Origin: UBA10205 sp964373815
GTDB taxonomy: Archaea > Iainarchaeota > Iainarchaeia > Iainarchaeales > Iainarchaeaceae
DNA length: 16,824 nucleotides
Assembly: GCA_964373815.1 (NCBI GenBank)
Contig: CAYJWI010000021.1
Span: forward strand, 1-16,824
Direction: 5' to 3'
In this document: piece after piece, positions 7,601 through 14,237 of the stretch
Position numbering within the stretch: position 1 is the stretch's first letter
Layout: each line of letters opens with the position of its first letter
Notes under the pieces: generated by a model
Seen by the model: the letters and a program-made list of their open reading frames with translations, nothing else
What the model was told of the DNA's origin: nothing
Databases searched by the model: none
Translations under genes and position numbers: made by a program

Positions 7601-9247
7601 TTCCTTCTCGAAGCCAGCGAAGGTGCCGTCCTCGGTGAACTTCTGCAGGAGCCTTTGCATGTTCCTGTGCTCGGTGAAAAGGTCTATTATCTCGGAGCCG
7701 CCGTCAGAGCGCACCTGCTCTACGCCCTTGTTGAAGAACCCGACGTTCCTGTGCCTCACCATCCATTCAGGCACATCCGAGTCAAGCGTGTCGTCGTAGA
7801 ATTTGGTCATCCACCATGAGACATCCCTTCCGTACTCGATGTGCTTCTGCCTCTCGAGTATGTGGTATGGGCCAAGCGGGTCGACTTCTTTTTCTGCGAG
7901 CTCGGCCGCCTCTTTCCACGCATTCTGTGTGACGGTCACCTTTGCCTCCGCAGCCCTTGTGAGGGAGCGCATGTCCGTTAGCACCCTGAGGAAATCGGCC
8001 CTTTCCTGCTGGCTCTTTATGCTGTCAAGAAAACCCCCCTTCTTGCCCATCTGGCCCATAAAGTGCTGGAACTCCTCCGTCTTCACAATATTATAACCGC
8101 TTCCATCAACGTTCCCCCCCGTGAGCTCCTTGTACCACTCCCTCCATCCCGGGTACTTGTCGACCTTTGCCCTTATCCTCTGCGTCTTTATGTTCCCGAG
8201 GAAAGTGTCAGGCAGGACAAATTGTTTCCTGAACCTGTCAAGGAAGTCCTGGTACCCTTCCCTTGCACCTGCAAGAAAGCCCCTCCTCCCTGTCCAGCCG
8301 AAAAGCTTTTTCGTCTGGTAAAGAAGGCTCGGCCCGAAGGTGCTGACCACCATTTCGCTCGAGTTCCAGCTGTTGAAGAGCTTGTCGAACATCGAGTAGG
8401 TGCTTATCACGCACGCGGAATTGTTGCAGTTGGTCTCGAGCTTTGCCTCGAAAAAATTCGTTAGTATCGAGTTTGGTATGAGTTCCTTCTCAAGGCGCTG
8501 CGCGGTCTTAACCTGCACATCGCTTGTGCCTTCGGTGAGAAGCCCGGCCTTTAGCGCGTCGTTTTCCGATTTCGAGAATTTCTTCAGGTTGGAATTGTCA
8601 TCCGACAAAAAGTTCGTCACATCCTTGAAGGCATCCTTCACTGGCTTGAAATCAGCGACGATCCCCTCGCCAGAGTTCCTGAACTTCAGGTTCGGGCCAA
8701 GGAGGGCGCATTTTGGGGAGGATGTGTCCTCGCACCTTCCCGCGCGCAGCGAATCCTCGAGCACTACGCCCAGGGCGAACGGGCCATTGATGCTGGAGTT
8801 GAGGAACTGCGAAATCTCCCATGGCTTGAACTTGGTGCTCGGGATTTGCGTTTTCACGGCGGCGTTCTCGTCATCTGGCTTTGTGAGCACGAGCTCGTTT
8901 GTGTGCAGCTTGTCCCTATCCTTGTCCTTCGCGGTCTGGCCCGCAATCTCCTTGCCAGTAAAGCCGGATTTGAGCAAATCAATTATGTTTTGCGTTTCCG
9001 AAGGCTTTAGTTCGGAAGAAGAACAGGTATATTCATTGACCTGCGGGACTTCCTTCGGGGTTTGCTTCGGGGCGTTCTGGTTCGCTTCGCGCGCGGCGGC
9101 CTGGGCCGGGGTTTCGACAAGCGTTCTCGGGTCCTTCGAAGGCTGGTTTGGAATCGGTGGGCTTGCGGCGAGCGCCGGCTCTGCTAGCAGCGGGAAGAGG
9201 AATAGGTATGCAAGGAAAAAAGCGCAAAGCCTCCTCATCAAAACCAC
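4658..9247 (-). CDS. Giant secreted, C-terminally anchored protein of unknown function (1529 residues)
   Basis: Residues 1-28 form a classical signal peptide: positively charged M-R-R, a hydrophobic core, then A-L-A-A. A Pro/Gln/Ala-rich linker (about 30-70) follows, then a very long mixed region without recognised domains. A moderately hydrophobic stretch lies near 929-963. The C-terminus is a membrane anchor (about 1503-1520) followed by a short basic tail, so most of the protein would be held outside the cell. Cysteines are sparse but include C-E-N-C near 821-824 and C-G-K-G-C near 1074-1078. The C-terminal third (about 1100-1480) looks strand-rich, with many N-x-S/T sequons. The start chosen is GTG at 9247, with a GAGG 5 nt upstream; ATG at 9238 would also give a good signal peptide. 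No catalytic motif was identified. A surface-layer or cell-contact role is only a guess. Confidence 0.85.
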   Translation of the reverse strand: MVLMRRLCAFFLAYLFLFPLLAEPALAASPPIPNQPSKDPRTLVETPAQAAAREANQNAPKQTPKEVPQVNEYTCSSSELKPSETQNIIDLLKSGFTGKEIAGQTAKDKDRDKLHTNELVLTKPDDENAAVKTQIPSTKFKPWEISQFLNSSINGPFALGVVLEDSLRAGRCEDTSSPKCALLGPNLKFRNSGEGIVADFKPVKDAFKDVTNFLSDDNSNLKKFSKSENDALKAGLLTEGTSDVQVKTAQRLEKELIPNSILTNFFEAKLETNCNNSACVISTYSMFDKLFNSWNSSEMVVSTFGPSLLYQTKKLFGWTGRRGFLAGAREGYQDFLDRFRKQFVLPDTFLGNIKTQRIRAKVDKYPGWREWYKELTGGNVDGSGYNIVKTEEFQHFMGQMGKKGGFLDSIKSQQERADFLRVLTDMRSLTRAAEAKVTVTQNAWKEAAELAEKEVDPLGPYHILERQKHIEYGRDVSWWMTKFYDDTLDSDVPEWMVRHRNVGFFNKGVEQVRSDGGSEIIDLFTEHRNMQRLLQKFTEDGTFAGFEKEALRFNSAYQSRGDGLVMYTFDKAGDVAANKRPLSYANIQNASTSVTRREAWVKNDYGEYIPYNKTSVPFIQNTISNAAEVVEGRWAEVGVMSPHEFVDRITNARIRPNLSFGVKNVQQMIDTVQERNWVSRRYFNALDKLAAQEDELIRTYFTIKGGAKWTVLPFGYWWAKKGFGLEGISQYQLPTTWHRLKFTIGQQNIYDYAYIDFFANEGSDQGDMFIQVINKLPWKLILDEISQKYNPVRNLYDALTKNELRSKTENLAFYLTGPDTCENCSMVLRSDDLSRFKPFFFVQDKKLLSYILEDTVSEEAKKKGQTIILYAGHTNLEGQSGEGKGEPINLVKAITDDKIKTCKEALEGLEFYGVEFGKLLPEAVKEKGRIGAVLSGIQSITYATFFWAGIFSTAAVQIAIAPQLHGCVDADEGYYAHYFVPVKEDANKKGGKESPTQKSTDKVSDMVKRFKENFVDSFKGDSNTLTKQAVEQIGTEIDKFVSDSKENDIVQATLRLEGLSSGQLDSRSLFYFWCGKGCDITPASYRQTGSEQLRGINDVNLNIDFAKGQISANGKTVVESPDNVRLASTNLGIPAIEIPNTLTETCLNAASGKAFEINAQGEVRVLNQDLLRCIKDGVVQQTGLSLDSEKLNDAFGKLRAVVTTTHPNVRAMGERIIAEGVPRKIAEGKNATITIYANKDVNLSNSNDGSTELGKLESLQFENGTIIVKPNGCFLTWLKHHEDGILSKDLVKGIKPKLERELNEQTQCEEPSLNFELIPDLASDYKTAKVDKFNKALSHQGPFTVFETPTQRFVISAEKNAQGVCEDHLRVVDKETGKVTDYVGKISQTPEGLKIRTNDGQEHDLKFTTKDGAPFVQLDQNKPELLTAAQGKNGSFYYDPDKGLWYAENAQLLPLIEAFRDGIAARVQPNGETTATASGNVLNLDLGKEDKGFLNLPSLPESRALLALLLAVIAVSFVFIRQRKKASTS

Positions 9248-9263
9248 AATCCCCTCAAAAGCC

Positions 9264-9295
9264 CCTTGTAATTAACATTCCTTGTAATTAATATT
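9264..9295. repeat. 16-bp tandem direct repeat upstream of the giant gene
   Basis: Two adjacent 16-bp units (9264-9279 and 9280-9295), each CCTTGTAATTAA followed by CATT or TATT, differ at one base. On the minus strand each reads as an AT-rich box (TTAATTA) between the strong TATA and the start codon. They may be two operator half-sites or a duplicated promoter element. Confidence 0.6.
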
Positions 9296-9301
9296 ATATA
9301 A
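9292..9301 (-). promoter_or_regulatory. TATA-like box for the giant surface protein gene
   Basis: On the minus strand the sequence reads CTTATATAAT. Initiation about 26 nt downstream would leave a leader of roughly 24 nt carrying GAGGGG before the GTG at 9247. Unlike most genes here, this one would therefore have a leader with a ribosome site. Confidence 0.5.
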
Positions 9302-9431
9302 GTAGAAATTAAGGTTTGCCGGCTATTTATTCCTTTTGCTGTGCCATTGGCGGCGGTGCATGCCTCAATTATGGCGCAATGGCCGCTTTTCGGCGTGCAT
9401 GGGAAATACCCAAGGGGCACTGCGCAAAACT

Positions 9432-9439
9432 CTTAAATA
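9432..9439 (+). promoter_or_regulatory. TATA-like box for the PemK-type toxin-antitoxin operon
   Basis: CTTAAATA is centred about 25 nt before the GTG at 9461 and 34 nt before the ATG at 9470. The same octamer precedes the second toxin-antitoxin pair at 15700-15707, and both are followed by a further AT-rich run. Confidence 0.5.
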
Positions 9440-9453
9440 GTTGCCTATATATA

Positions 9454-9463
9454 CACTATAGTG
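9454..9463. promoter_or_regulatory. Perfect 10-bp palindrome, candidate autoregulatory operator
   Basis: CACTATAGTG is a perfect palindrome placed at the expected transcription start of the toxin-antitoxin operon and covering the GTG start at 9461. The half-site CACTATA recurs at 9481-9487. Antitoxins commonly bind palindromes at this position to repress their own operon. Binding here is inferred. Confidence 0.4.
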
Positions 9464-9694
9464 AACTATATGGAAATCACCACTATACAGGTAAAGAAAA
9501 AGGTGCTTAGCGAGCTCAAAAAGGCCAAGAAATATGGGAGGCAGACATATTCTGAACTTATCCTAGAGCTTTTGAAGGCGCGCAAGGATTCAAGGCTTAG
9601 CAGCCAGTACGACGAGTTCCTGCACACTATACAACAGGAAAAAATGAAGGAACTCTGGGACAACAAGGAAGACGAGGCATGGGAAAATGCTTGA
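9461..9694 (+). CDS. Antitoxin of a PemK/MazF-type toxin-antitoxin pair
   Basis: This 77-residue protein has an N-terminal strand (T-T-I-Q-V) followed by a basic helix and Y-S-E-L-I-L-E-L-L, resembling the small archaeal VapB-like or ribbon-helix-helix-type antitoxins. The N-terminal half would bind DNA. The acidic, Glu/Trp-rich C-terminal half (W-D-N-K-E-D-E-A-W) would wrap and neutralise the toxin. The start is either GTG at 9461, which fits leaderless spacing, or ATG at 9470, which gives the usual M-E-I-T-T-I-Q-V beginning. Its end overlaps the toxin start by 8 nt, so translation is coupled. The role rests mainly on that linkage; the exact antitoxin family is uncertain. Confidence 0.75.
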   Translation: MNYMEITTIQVKKKVLSELKKAKKYGRQTYSELILELLKARKDSRLSSQYDEFLHTIQQEKMKELWDNKEDEAWENA

Positions 9695-10001
9695 TTCTGG
9701 TGACGTCGTTCTCGCCGCAATACAGTTCGTGGACAGCTTTGAACTCAAGAAAAGGCCGGCAGTAGTGCTGTTCAAGGAATTCGGGAACGTCATAGTGGCC
9801 GGCATGACAAGCAACACCAAGATGAAGGGAGTAAGGCTTTCGCCAAAAGACGGAGCGGCCAAGGAAAGCGTGATCAAGACAAATTATATTTTCACAATCC
9901 CGGAGAAGGCAATACAGAAGCGGCTTTTTAGGTTGAACAGGGAAAAAAGGCAGGAGCTTTATGACAATCTGCTTGCAAGGCTCTCCATGCTCAATGCCTG
10001 A
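9687..10001 (+). CDS. PemK/MazF-family toxin (putative mRNA interferase)
   Basis: A 104-residue protein of the PemK/MazF family, small ribonucleases that cleave mRNA to halt growth until neutralised by a partner antitoxin. The family's N-terminal core is clear: G-D-V-V-L-A near residues 5-10, K-K-R-P-A-V-V-L near 21-28, and V-A-G-M-T-S-N near 37-43. In MazF-like proteins these form the SH3-like barrel, with the Arg of R-P and the Thr/Ser of T-S near the active site. The length is typical. The ATG at 9687 lies 8 nt inside the antitoxin gene. The C-terminal part is a basic helix. Family assignment is strong; cleavage specificity cannot be told. Confidence 0.85.
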   Translation: MLDSGDVVLAAIQFVDSFELKKRPAVVLFKEFGNVIVAGMTSNTKMKGVRLSPKDGAAKESVIKTNYIFTIPEKAIQKRLFRLNREKRQELYDNLLARLSMLNA

Positions 10002-10035
10002 AAAAAATCATGCCGTTCGGCAACTGGAAAAAAAC
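10001..10035 (-). terminator. Hairpin and T-runs at the end of the minus-strand membrane protein gene
   Basis: TGCCG and CGGCA (10011-10015/10018-10022) form a short dyad flanked by A-runs at 10001-10007 and 10028-10034. Read on the minus strand these are two T-runs just past the stop of the gene at 10046. Oligo-T tracts are the main archaeal termination signal. Confidence 0.4.
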
Positions 10036-10045
10036 GCCATTCCTT

Positions 10046-10582
10046 TCACCCGTGGAAGATGAAGAAGAAAATCCCTGAAATGGATTCTGGCACGAGGAAA
10101 ATTATTATGGCAGAAGAGACGGCCGAGGTGAGGTAGCACGCTATGGCAAGGTTTGCCCAGCCGGGCATTTTTGGCAGTTTTTTCGAGACTGATTCGAAAA
10201 TGTAGAGGCCGGCGAGCTCGAGGGGCAGGAGCAGCAGGGATATCACGGCGGCGGAAAGCGTGACCTTGAAGAGCCCATAGAGGTATGAGACGAGAAGCGA
10301 GGAAGGCGAAGGCGCGAAAATGGATGGCACCTCGCCCACATTGCTCTCCTGCAGCGCGGTTAGCAGCGGGTAGAAGTAAAGCGCGAGCACTAAGAGCCAG
10401 AGGATTATGAAAGTCGTGGCTAGCGCGCTTGCAAGCCAGTTCCACTTTGTCGCCTTCCCGATTTTTTTGCGGAGTTCGCGCCCGATGAGAGCGCCTATAA
10501 AGACCACTATTGCGGCTGGAATGGCGCCCTTTAGCAGGTCAAGTATTGAGAAAATGAGCAATTCTACGGGCGAAGCCGGCAT
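10046..10582 (-). CDS. Hypothetical four-helix membrane protein
   Basis: This 178-residue protein was not recognised. Four strongly hydrophobic segments are visible: about 6-34, 47-72, 95-125 and 138-165. A basic cytoplasmic loop (R-E-L-R-K-K) follows the first, and a short loop rich in Pro, Ser and Phe lies between the second and third. No cofactor or catalytic motif is visible. ATG at 10582 is preferred because it lies about 25 nt from the TATA-like box in the shared divergent promoter; an ATG two codons upstream (10588) is also possible. The gene is divergent from the charged membrane protein at 10624 and convergent with the PemK toxin. Both oppositely transcribed genes share a 40-bp control region, so they may be co-regulated. 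Confidence 0.7.
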   Translation of the reverse strand: MPASPVELLIFSILDLLKGAIPAAIVVFIGALIGRELRKKIGKATKWNWLASALATTFIILWLLVLALYFYPLLTALQESNVGEVPSIFAPSPSSLLVSYLYGLFKVTLSAAVISLLLLPLELAGLYIFESVSKKLPKMPGWANLAIACYLTSAVSSAIIIFLVPESISGIFFFIFHG

Positions 10583-10591
10583 GAACATTAG

Positions 10592-10612
10592 TTTATTTAA
10601 GTACTATAAATA
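10592..10612. promoter_or_regulatory. Compact divergent promoter
   Basis: This AT-rich segment contains TTTATTTAA (10592-10600), centred 28 nt before the plus-strand ATG at 10624. On the minus strand it contains TTTATAG (10610-10604), centred 25 nt before the minus-strand ATG at 10582. It is roughly symmetric about GTAC at 10601-10604, so one bound factor could influence both directions. Confidence 0.5.
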
Positions 10613-10623
10613 TGTTCTGTAAC

Positions 10624-12087
10624 ATGCCGTTCCCGAACTACATCGCAGAGGCGCTCTTCTCATTTTACATACTTTTAGGCTCTCAGAGCTGGGGCTATCT
10701 CATGCTCCGGGTTGGCTGGCCGAACATCGGAAGCCTCGACGAGGAATACAAGAGGGGATGGGCAATAGTCTTCGGCGTGATTTTTGCGGGGGCAACCATT
10801 GCGGCATCCCTCATACTTTTTTTCCTCGGGCTGACCCCTTTCACGCTCCCGGAAACCATGTTCGTCGGGATAATATTCTTTTTTGCCGCAGGCGCGGGCC
10901 TGCTTTCGCTCAAGGCAAGATACCTAGGCCCCCTCACCCTGTCTTTACGGGAAAAAAACGCGCAGGCAGGCACCATGCAGGAGCGGGGAATCGTTGGGAA
11001 CGAGCACGAGAATTTCGTAAAAGAGCTCAGGGCCTCGCTCGCGGAGCAGCCCATAACAGAGGAGGTGCTCGAGGCCGAAACTTTTGAAAGGCTCGGAAGG
11101 GCCTTAGAGGGGGAAGAAGAATTCGGGGCCGCGGGAGGCGGGCGCGCGGGCGCCGCAGAAAGCGAAGAGCAGCAACAGGAAAGCGCGAAAGCGAAGAAAA
11201 TCCTTGAAGAGGCGCTTAGCGAAAGCGGGGAAAAGGCCGAAGATGAAAGTGGGGGCAAATGGCGGATGGCGAAAAACGAAAACGCCATTGAACAGGCCAG
11301 CAGGAAGATGGGGGCTTTTACAAAGCAAAAACCCGTGGACACGGCCGCGGAAGTGAAAAAACCCGGCAGCTGGCTAGATGCACAGATGAAAGGCGGCGCC
11401 GGAGAGGACAGGGCGAAGTTCGCCTATGGCAATGCCGCTGAGGGAAAAAAGCCGTTCTTTGCGGGCATTTTTGCCAAAAAGGAAAAAGCGCCCGCGGTTG
11501 TGGAAAACAAAGATGGTCTGGGCACGCAGAGGCCGGTTGGAGAATTGCTTGGCCAGCAAAAACGGGTTTCTGAGCCCGGGCCGGAGGCATTCGAGTTCAA
11601 GATTGAGAGCAGGGAGAGCCTACGGGCAAAAGGGGCGCAAAAGGTTGCGCCGCAAACAGCGCCGGCAGCCGCAGTGGCAGGCAGGCAAAGCAGGCCGTTG
11701 CCATTTTTCGGGGCAATAACCGGCCAGGGAAAGGCGCAGGAAAAAACTTATGCAAAGGACAAGGTCGGGGAAATAATGCGCCTAATCGACGAGAAAAAAT
11801 CCTCCGCCAATATTTCTTCAGGAATGAACATGGAATATGCGCGCGGGGAAAGCGTTTCAGGGCCAAGGTATAGCAAGGAAAAGGAAGCATGGGCGGGCGT
11901 CGCTGCACGCGAAGAGGAGCAGAAGAAAAAGGCAGAAGAGGCGAAGAGGCAGATACTGGAAGCGCTCAAAAATTCCCTCAGGGAAACCCCTGACATGGAG
12001 AAAAACGCAGCAAGGAAAAAGAGCCTCTCGCAGGAAATGCCGAAGTCCTCAAGGCTCGTGAAAAAATTCGGCGAAAGGGGGGTCTGA
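10624..12087 (+). CDS. Membrane protein with three N-terminal spans and a long charged cytoplasmic tail
   Basis: This 487-residue protein was not recognised. The first ~100 residues carry three membrane segments (about 8-27, 45-70 and 77-97), with a conserved-looking loop between the first two (L-R-V-G-W-P-N-I-G-S-L-D-E-E-Y). From about residue 105 to the end the protein is low-complexity, rich in Ala, Glu, Lys and Gly and without obvious folds, and likely disordered with helical patches. The end is strongly basic. ATG at 10624 fits the leaderless spacing; ATG at 10612 is four codons upstream. The stop abuts the start of the zinc-ribbon gene, so the two are made together. The tail could recruit partners such as the charged downstream protein, but that is speculation. 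Confidence 0.75.
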   Translation: MPFPNYIAEALFSFYILLGSQSWGYLMLRVGWPNIGSLDEEYKRGWAIVFGVIFAGATIAASLILFFLGLTPFTLPETMFVGIIFFFAAGAGLLSLKARYLGPLTLSLREKNAQAGTMQERGIVGNEHENFVKELRASLAEQPITEEVLEAETFERLGRALEGEEEFGAAGGGRAGAAESEEQQQESAKAKKILEEALSESGEKAEDESGGKWRMAKNENAIEQASRKMGAFTKQKPVDTAAEVKKPGSWLDAQMKGGAGEDRAKFAYGNAAEGKKPFFAGIFAKKEKAPAVVENKDGLGTQRPVGELLGQQKRVSEPGPEAFEFKIESRESLRAKGAQKVAPQTAPAAAVAGRQSRPLPFFGAITGQGKAQEKTYAKDKVGEIMRLIDEKKSSANISSGMNMEYARGESVSGPRYSKEKEAWAGVAAREEEQKKKAEEAKRQILEALKNSLRETPDMEKNAARKKSLSQEMPKSSRLVKKFGERGV

Positions 12088-12888
12088 ATGGGCGAAGACA
12101 TTCCGAGGAGGATGAGGCGGTTTTACAGAAACCTTGGGGACGAAGGCAAGACACCCAAGGCTGACGATGCGAAAAAAAATGAAAGGGCGGAAAAGGGCGA
12201 GGAGCTGGAGGAGATAAGCACGAGCCTTTTCGAACAATTGAAAAAGAGCGAAGCGCACGAGAAGGGGGAGGGCGAGGAAATTTCCGAGGAAATCGGCGGT
12301 GAGGAAAAAGGAAAGGGGCAGAGCCTGCTCGAAAGCCGCAGGGAGCGCAGAAAGCATGAGGAGAAGGGAAAAGCAAAACCAAAACAGCCGGAGCAAAGCC
12401 CCCTGAAAAAGCGCAGGAAAAAACAGGAAGATGGTGAATTGGAAGGCGGGGAGGGCCTTTCCGAGATGCCTGAAATCGAAGAGCAGGCAGGAGAAGAGGG
12501 GGCAGGAATGCCCCAATCTCGGGGGAGCGAGCAAATGCCGCTACTAGGGGAAGAGAAAGATGAAAAAGTTGAAGCGGCAGAGCCGGAAGGAGCCATGGGC
12601 GAACTCGAAGGCATGGGCGAGGAGGGGCCAGAGGGGGGGGAGGATGCGCAGGGAATGGACGAGCTTGCCTCGCTTGAAAAGGAGCTCGAAGGCGAAGGGG
12701 AAAAGCCGAATGAACCCCAAAAAACTAAAACATGCCCGCGCTGCAAGAGCAAGGCGCTTTTTGTCGCATACTGCCCAAAGTGCGGGGAGGCATTCTGCAA
12801 GGCCTGCGCAAAGTCCGCAGAGCCCCAGCGCGCTGGCATAAAGCTCAAATGCCCCAAGTGCGGGAACGTTTTCACGAAATCCAATTAG
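12088..12888 (+). CDS. Highly charged protein with a C-terminal double zinc ribbon
   Basis: The first ~210 of 266 residues are extremely rich in Glu, Lys, Gly and Arg, likely disordered or single-helix, with acidic blocks (for example around residues 165-200). The last ~52 residues hold four cysteine pairs: C216-x2-C219, C229-x2-C232, C237-x2-C240 and C255-x2-C258. The pattern C-P-x-C / C-P-K-C / C-K-A-C / C-P-K-C fits two treble-clef or zinc-ribbon sites, sequential or cross-braced. The ATG follows the upstream stop with no gap and a G-rich run (GGGGGT) lies just before it, so the gene is translated with the membrane protein. Nucleic-acid or protein binding is plausible; the specific function is unknown. 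Confidence 0.8.
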   Translation: MGEDIPRRMRRFYRNLGDEGKTPKADDAKKNERAEKGEELEEISTSLFEQLKKSEAHEKGEGEEISEEIGGEEKGKGQSLLESRRERRKHEEKGKAKPKQPEQSPLKKRRKKQEDGELEGGEGLSEMPEIEEQAGEEGAGMPQSRGSEQMPLLGEEKDEKVEAAEPEGAMGELEGMGEEGPEGGEDAQGMDELASLEKELEGEGEKPNEPQKTKTCPRCKSKALFVAYCPKCGEAFCKACAKSAEPQRAGIKLKCPKCGNVFTKSN

Positions 12889-12906
12889 GTTTTCATTGGA
12901 TGGGGT

Positions 12907-13737
12907 TCAGGGGGCGGGGTTATTTTGTTGCCCCTCATCATCTGCCGGAATGCAGTTCCATGAAGAAGCGGTGAACAGCTCCGATAGCCTCTCATCGGTT
13001 GCCCCAAGCCACAGCGCATCCCAGAGCACGAGGTCCGCCTGCGCCTTGAAGTTCTCGACATCCCCCCTCTTCACGACCTTGGTTAGCTTTACCGAGGAAG
13101 ATGCCTGCGAAGTCGGGCCCACGTTTGAGATGAGGCGGGCAATCTTTGTGTTCAGCACATCAAAATCCGCCTCGCCGCCTATGGCGCAGAAATAATTCCT
13201 GTGCGACTCGTCCTTTGCAGTTGCCTTGTCATCCTTCTTTGCGGAATAAACATAGAACCTCCCCTTGCCGCCCGGGCCCAGCTGCTTGAAGCTTGCGGAG
13301 TATGGAACTTTGTCAAATTCTGTGAGGTGCAGGTATGCGAACACGAACTTTTTTTCCGAAGGGATGGCGATGTAGAAGGCGTAATCCGTCGAGTCCTGTA
13401 TCGGCGAGAGGACTTTCGAAATCGCCTTTCCGAGCACTTTCCTCTCGCGCTCGTTTAGCAGCTGGTCATCCGCATAATCCTCCTTTACCACCGCAAGAAG
13501 GTAATCTATTTCCGCATCAGGCTGCCCGAGGGACTGGGAGACATCGCGCGGGGTTGAGCTGTAGAGTATTGCCTTGAGCGCATTTGTGGCGAAGGTGGTG
13601 TTGTACTCGTTGGTTATCTGCTCACGAACGCTCGAGCCGTATGAGTTCGCGAATCCGAAAAGGAAAATGGAGAGCGATGTGACTATGAGCACGAAGTAGA
13701 GCGCATCGGTAACCGCGGCCTGCCCCTTTTGGTTCAT
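12907..13737 (-). CDS. Pilin-like protein with class III signal peptide (K-G-Q motif)
   Basis: This 276-residue protein begins M-N-Q-K-G-Q-A-A-V, followed by a hydrophobic helix (about residues 12-30). It is the archaeal class III signal arrangement, in which a prepilin peptidase of the EppA/FlaK type cuts between G and Q and the helix packs into a filament core. The remaining ~245 residues form a large extracytoplasmic domain with few cysteines and a Gln/Asn/Pro-rich end. The start chosen is ATG at 13737, which forms an ATGA overlap with the upstream stop; a GTG two codons earlier (13743) is possible. It is the last gene of the four-gene pilin-like operon. Its size suggests a minor pilin or tip protein rather than the main subunit, which is inference. 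Confidence 0.8.
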   Translation of the reverse strand: MNQKGQAAVTDALYFVLIVTSLSIFLFGFANSYGSSVREQITNEYNTTFATNALKAILYSSTPRDVSQSLGQPDAEIDYLLAVVKEDYADDQLLNERERKVLGKAISKVLSPIQDSTDYAFYIAIPSEKKFVFAYLHLTEFDKVPYSASFKQLGPGGKGRFYVYSAKKDDKATAKDESHRNYFCAIGGEADFDVLNTKIARLISNVGPTSQASSSVKLTKVVKRGDVENFKAQADLVLWDALWLGATDERLSELFTASSWNCIPADDEGQQNNPAP

Positions 13738-14237
13738 TTCCACGCCACCACGAACAAGTGCATGGGCTTCACTATTTTGTCGTCTTCGACCACAATCGGG
13801 AAAATTCTTGAAACTACTTTCGTGTCAACGGACTCCTTGAGGCTCAAGAAGTCGGAGATTTTTTCCGGCGAGGACTCCGTGATATTAGAGCAGTAAAATG
13901 TTTTCCCGCCTTTGCTGAAGAAGGAGACATCGAAAATGCTGCTGACATCCCTCCCGTTCGCGGCATCCTCCGAAATCCCCGCGACGTATTTGAGGTTGAC
14001 TACGCCTATCTGCCTGCAGAGCCCGCTGAAGTTCTCGTAGCTGGAAATGTAGCTGCTCGACTGCAGGGTCCTCGAAATCCTCATCACGGCAACATCATTG
14101 TTGAATTCCGCGTTCCTCTGGTCAAATGCGTTGAAGGTCACCGTGAAAGTTGAGAAAAAAATCACGAGGCCGAAAAGGAGCGGGATAAGGGAGGGAAGGT
14201 CGTCGCCAATTGGCCCTATGAAGCCTTTTTTCAGCAA
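13734..14237 (-). CDS. Pilin-like protein with variant cleavage motif (K-K-G-F), TTG start
   Basis: A 167-residue protein beginning M-L-K-K-G-F-I-G-P-I-G-D-D-L-P-S-L, then a hydrophobic helix (about 17-36). The K-K-G preceding a hydrophobic residue resembles a prepilin peptidase site, but the charged G-D-D stretch between the site and the helix is unusual for a pilin. The C-terminal ~125 residues should lie outside the membrane. No ATG is available near the N-terminus. The TTG at 14237 overlaps the upstream stop (TTGCTGA) and has GGCGGT just upstream as a possible ribosome site. The stop overlaps the next start in ATGA. It is placed in the pilin operon by context; its structural class is less sure. 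Confidence 0.75.
   Translation of the reverse strand: MLKKGFIGPIGDDLPSLIPLLFGLVIFFSTFTVTFNAFDQRNAEFNNDVAVMRISRTLQSSSYISSYENFSGLCRQIGVVNLKYVAGISEDAANGRDVSSIFDVSFFSKGGKTFYCSNITESSPEKISDFLSLKESVDTKVVSRIFPIVVEDDKIVKPMHLFVVAWK

Noticed and set aside
8400..9275. A 291-codon open frame on the plus strand opposite the giant surface protein
   Set aside because: It lies entirely antisense to the 5' end of a frame with signal peptide and consistent codon use. Its product is Ser/Phe-rich without domain features, typical of the complementary strand of a GC-rich third-position gene.
9343..9383. Inverted GCCATTG/CAATGGC in the 9302-9431 gap
   Set aside because: Seven base pairs with a 27-nt spacer in a GC-rich stretch can occur by chance; no tRNA or known RNA fold was found around it.
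12123..12884. A 253-codon open frame on the minus strand opposite the zinc-ribbon gene
   Set aside because: The product is Ser/Pro/Phe low-complexity, the mirror of a Glu/Lys/Gly-rich gene. The plus-strand frame has the CxxC pairs and an abutting upstream partner.
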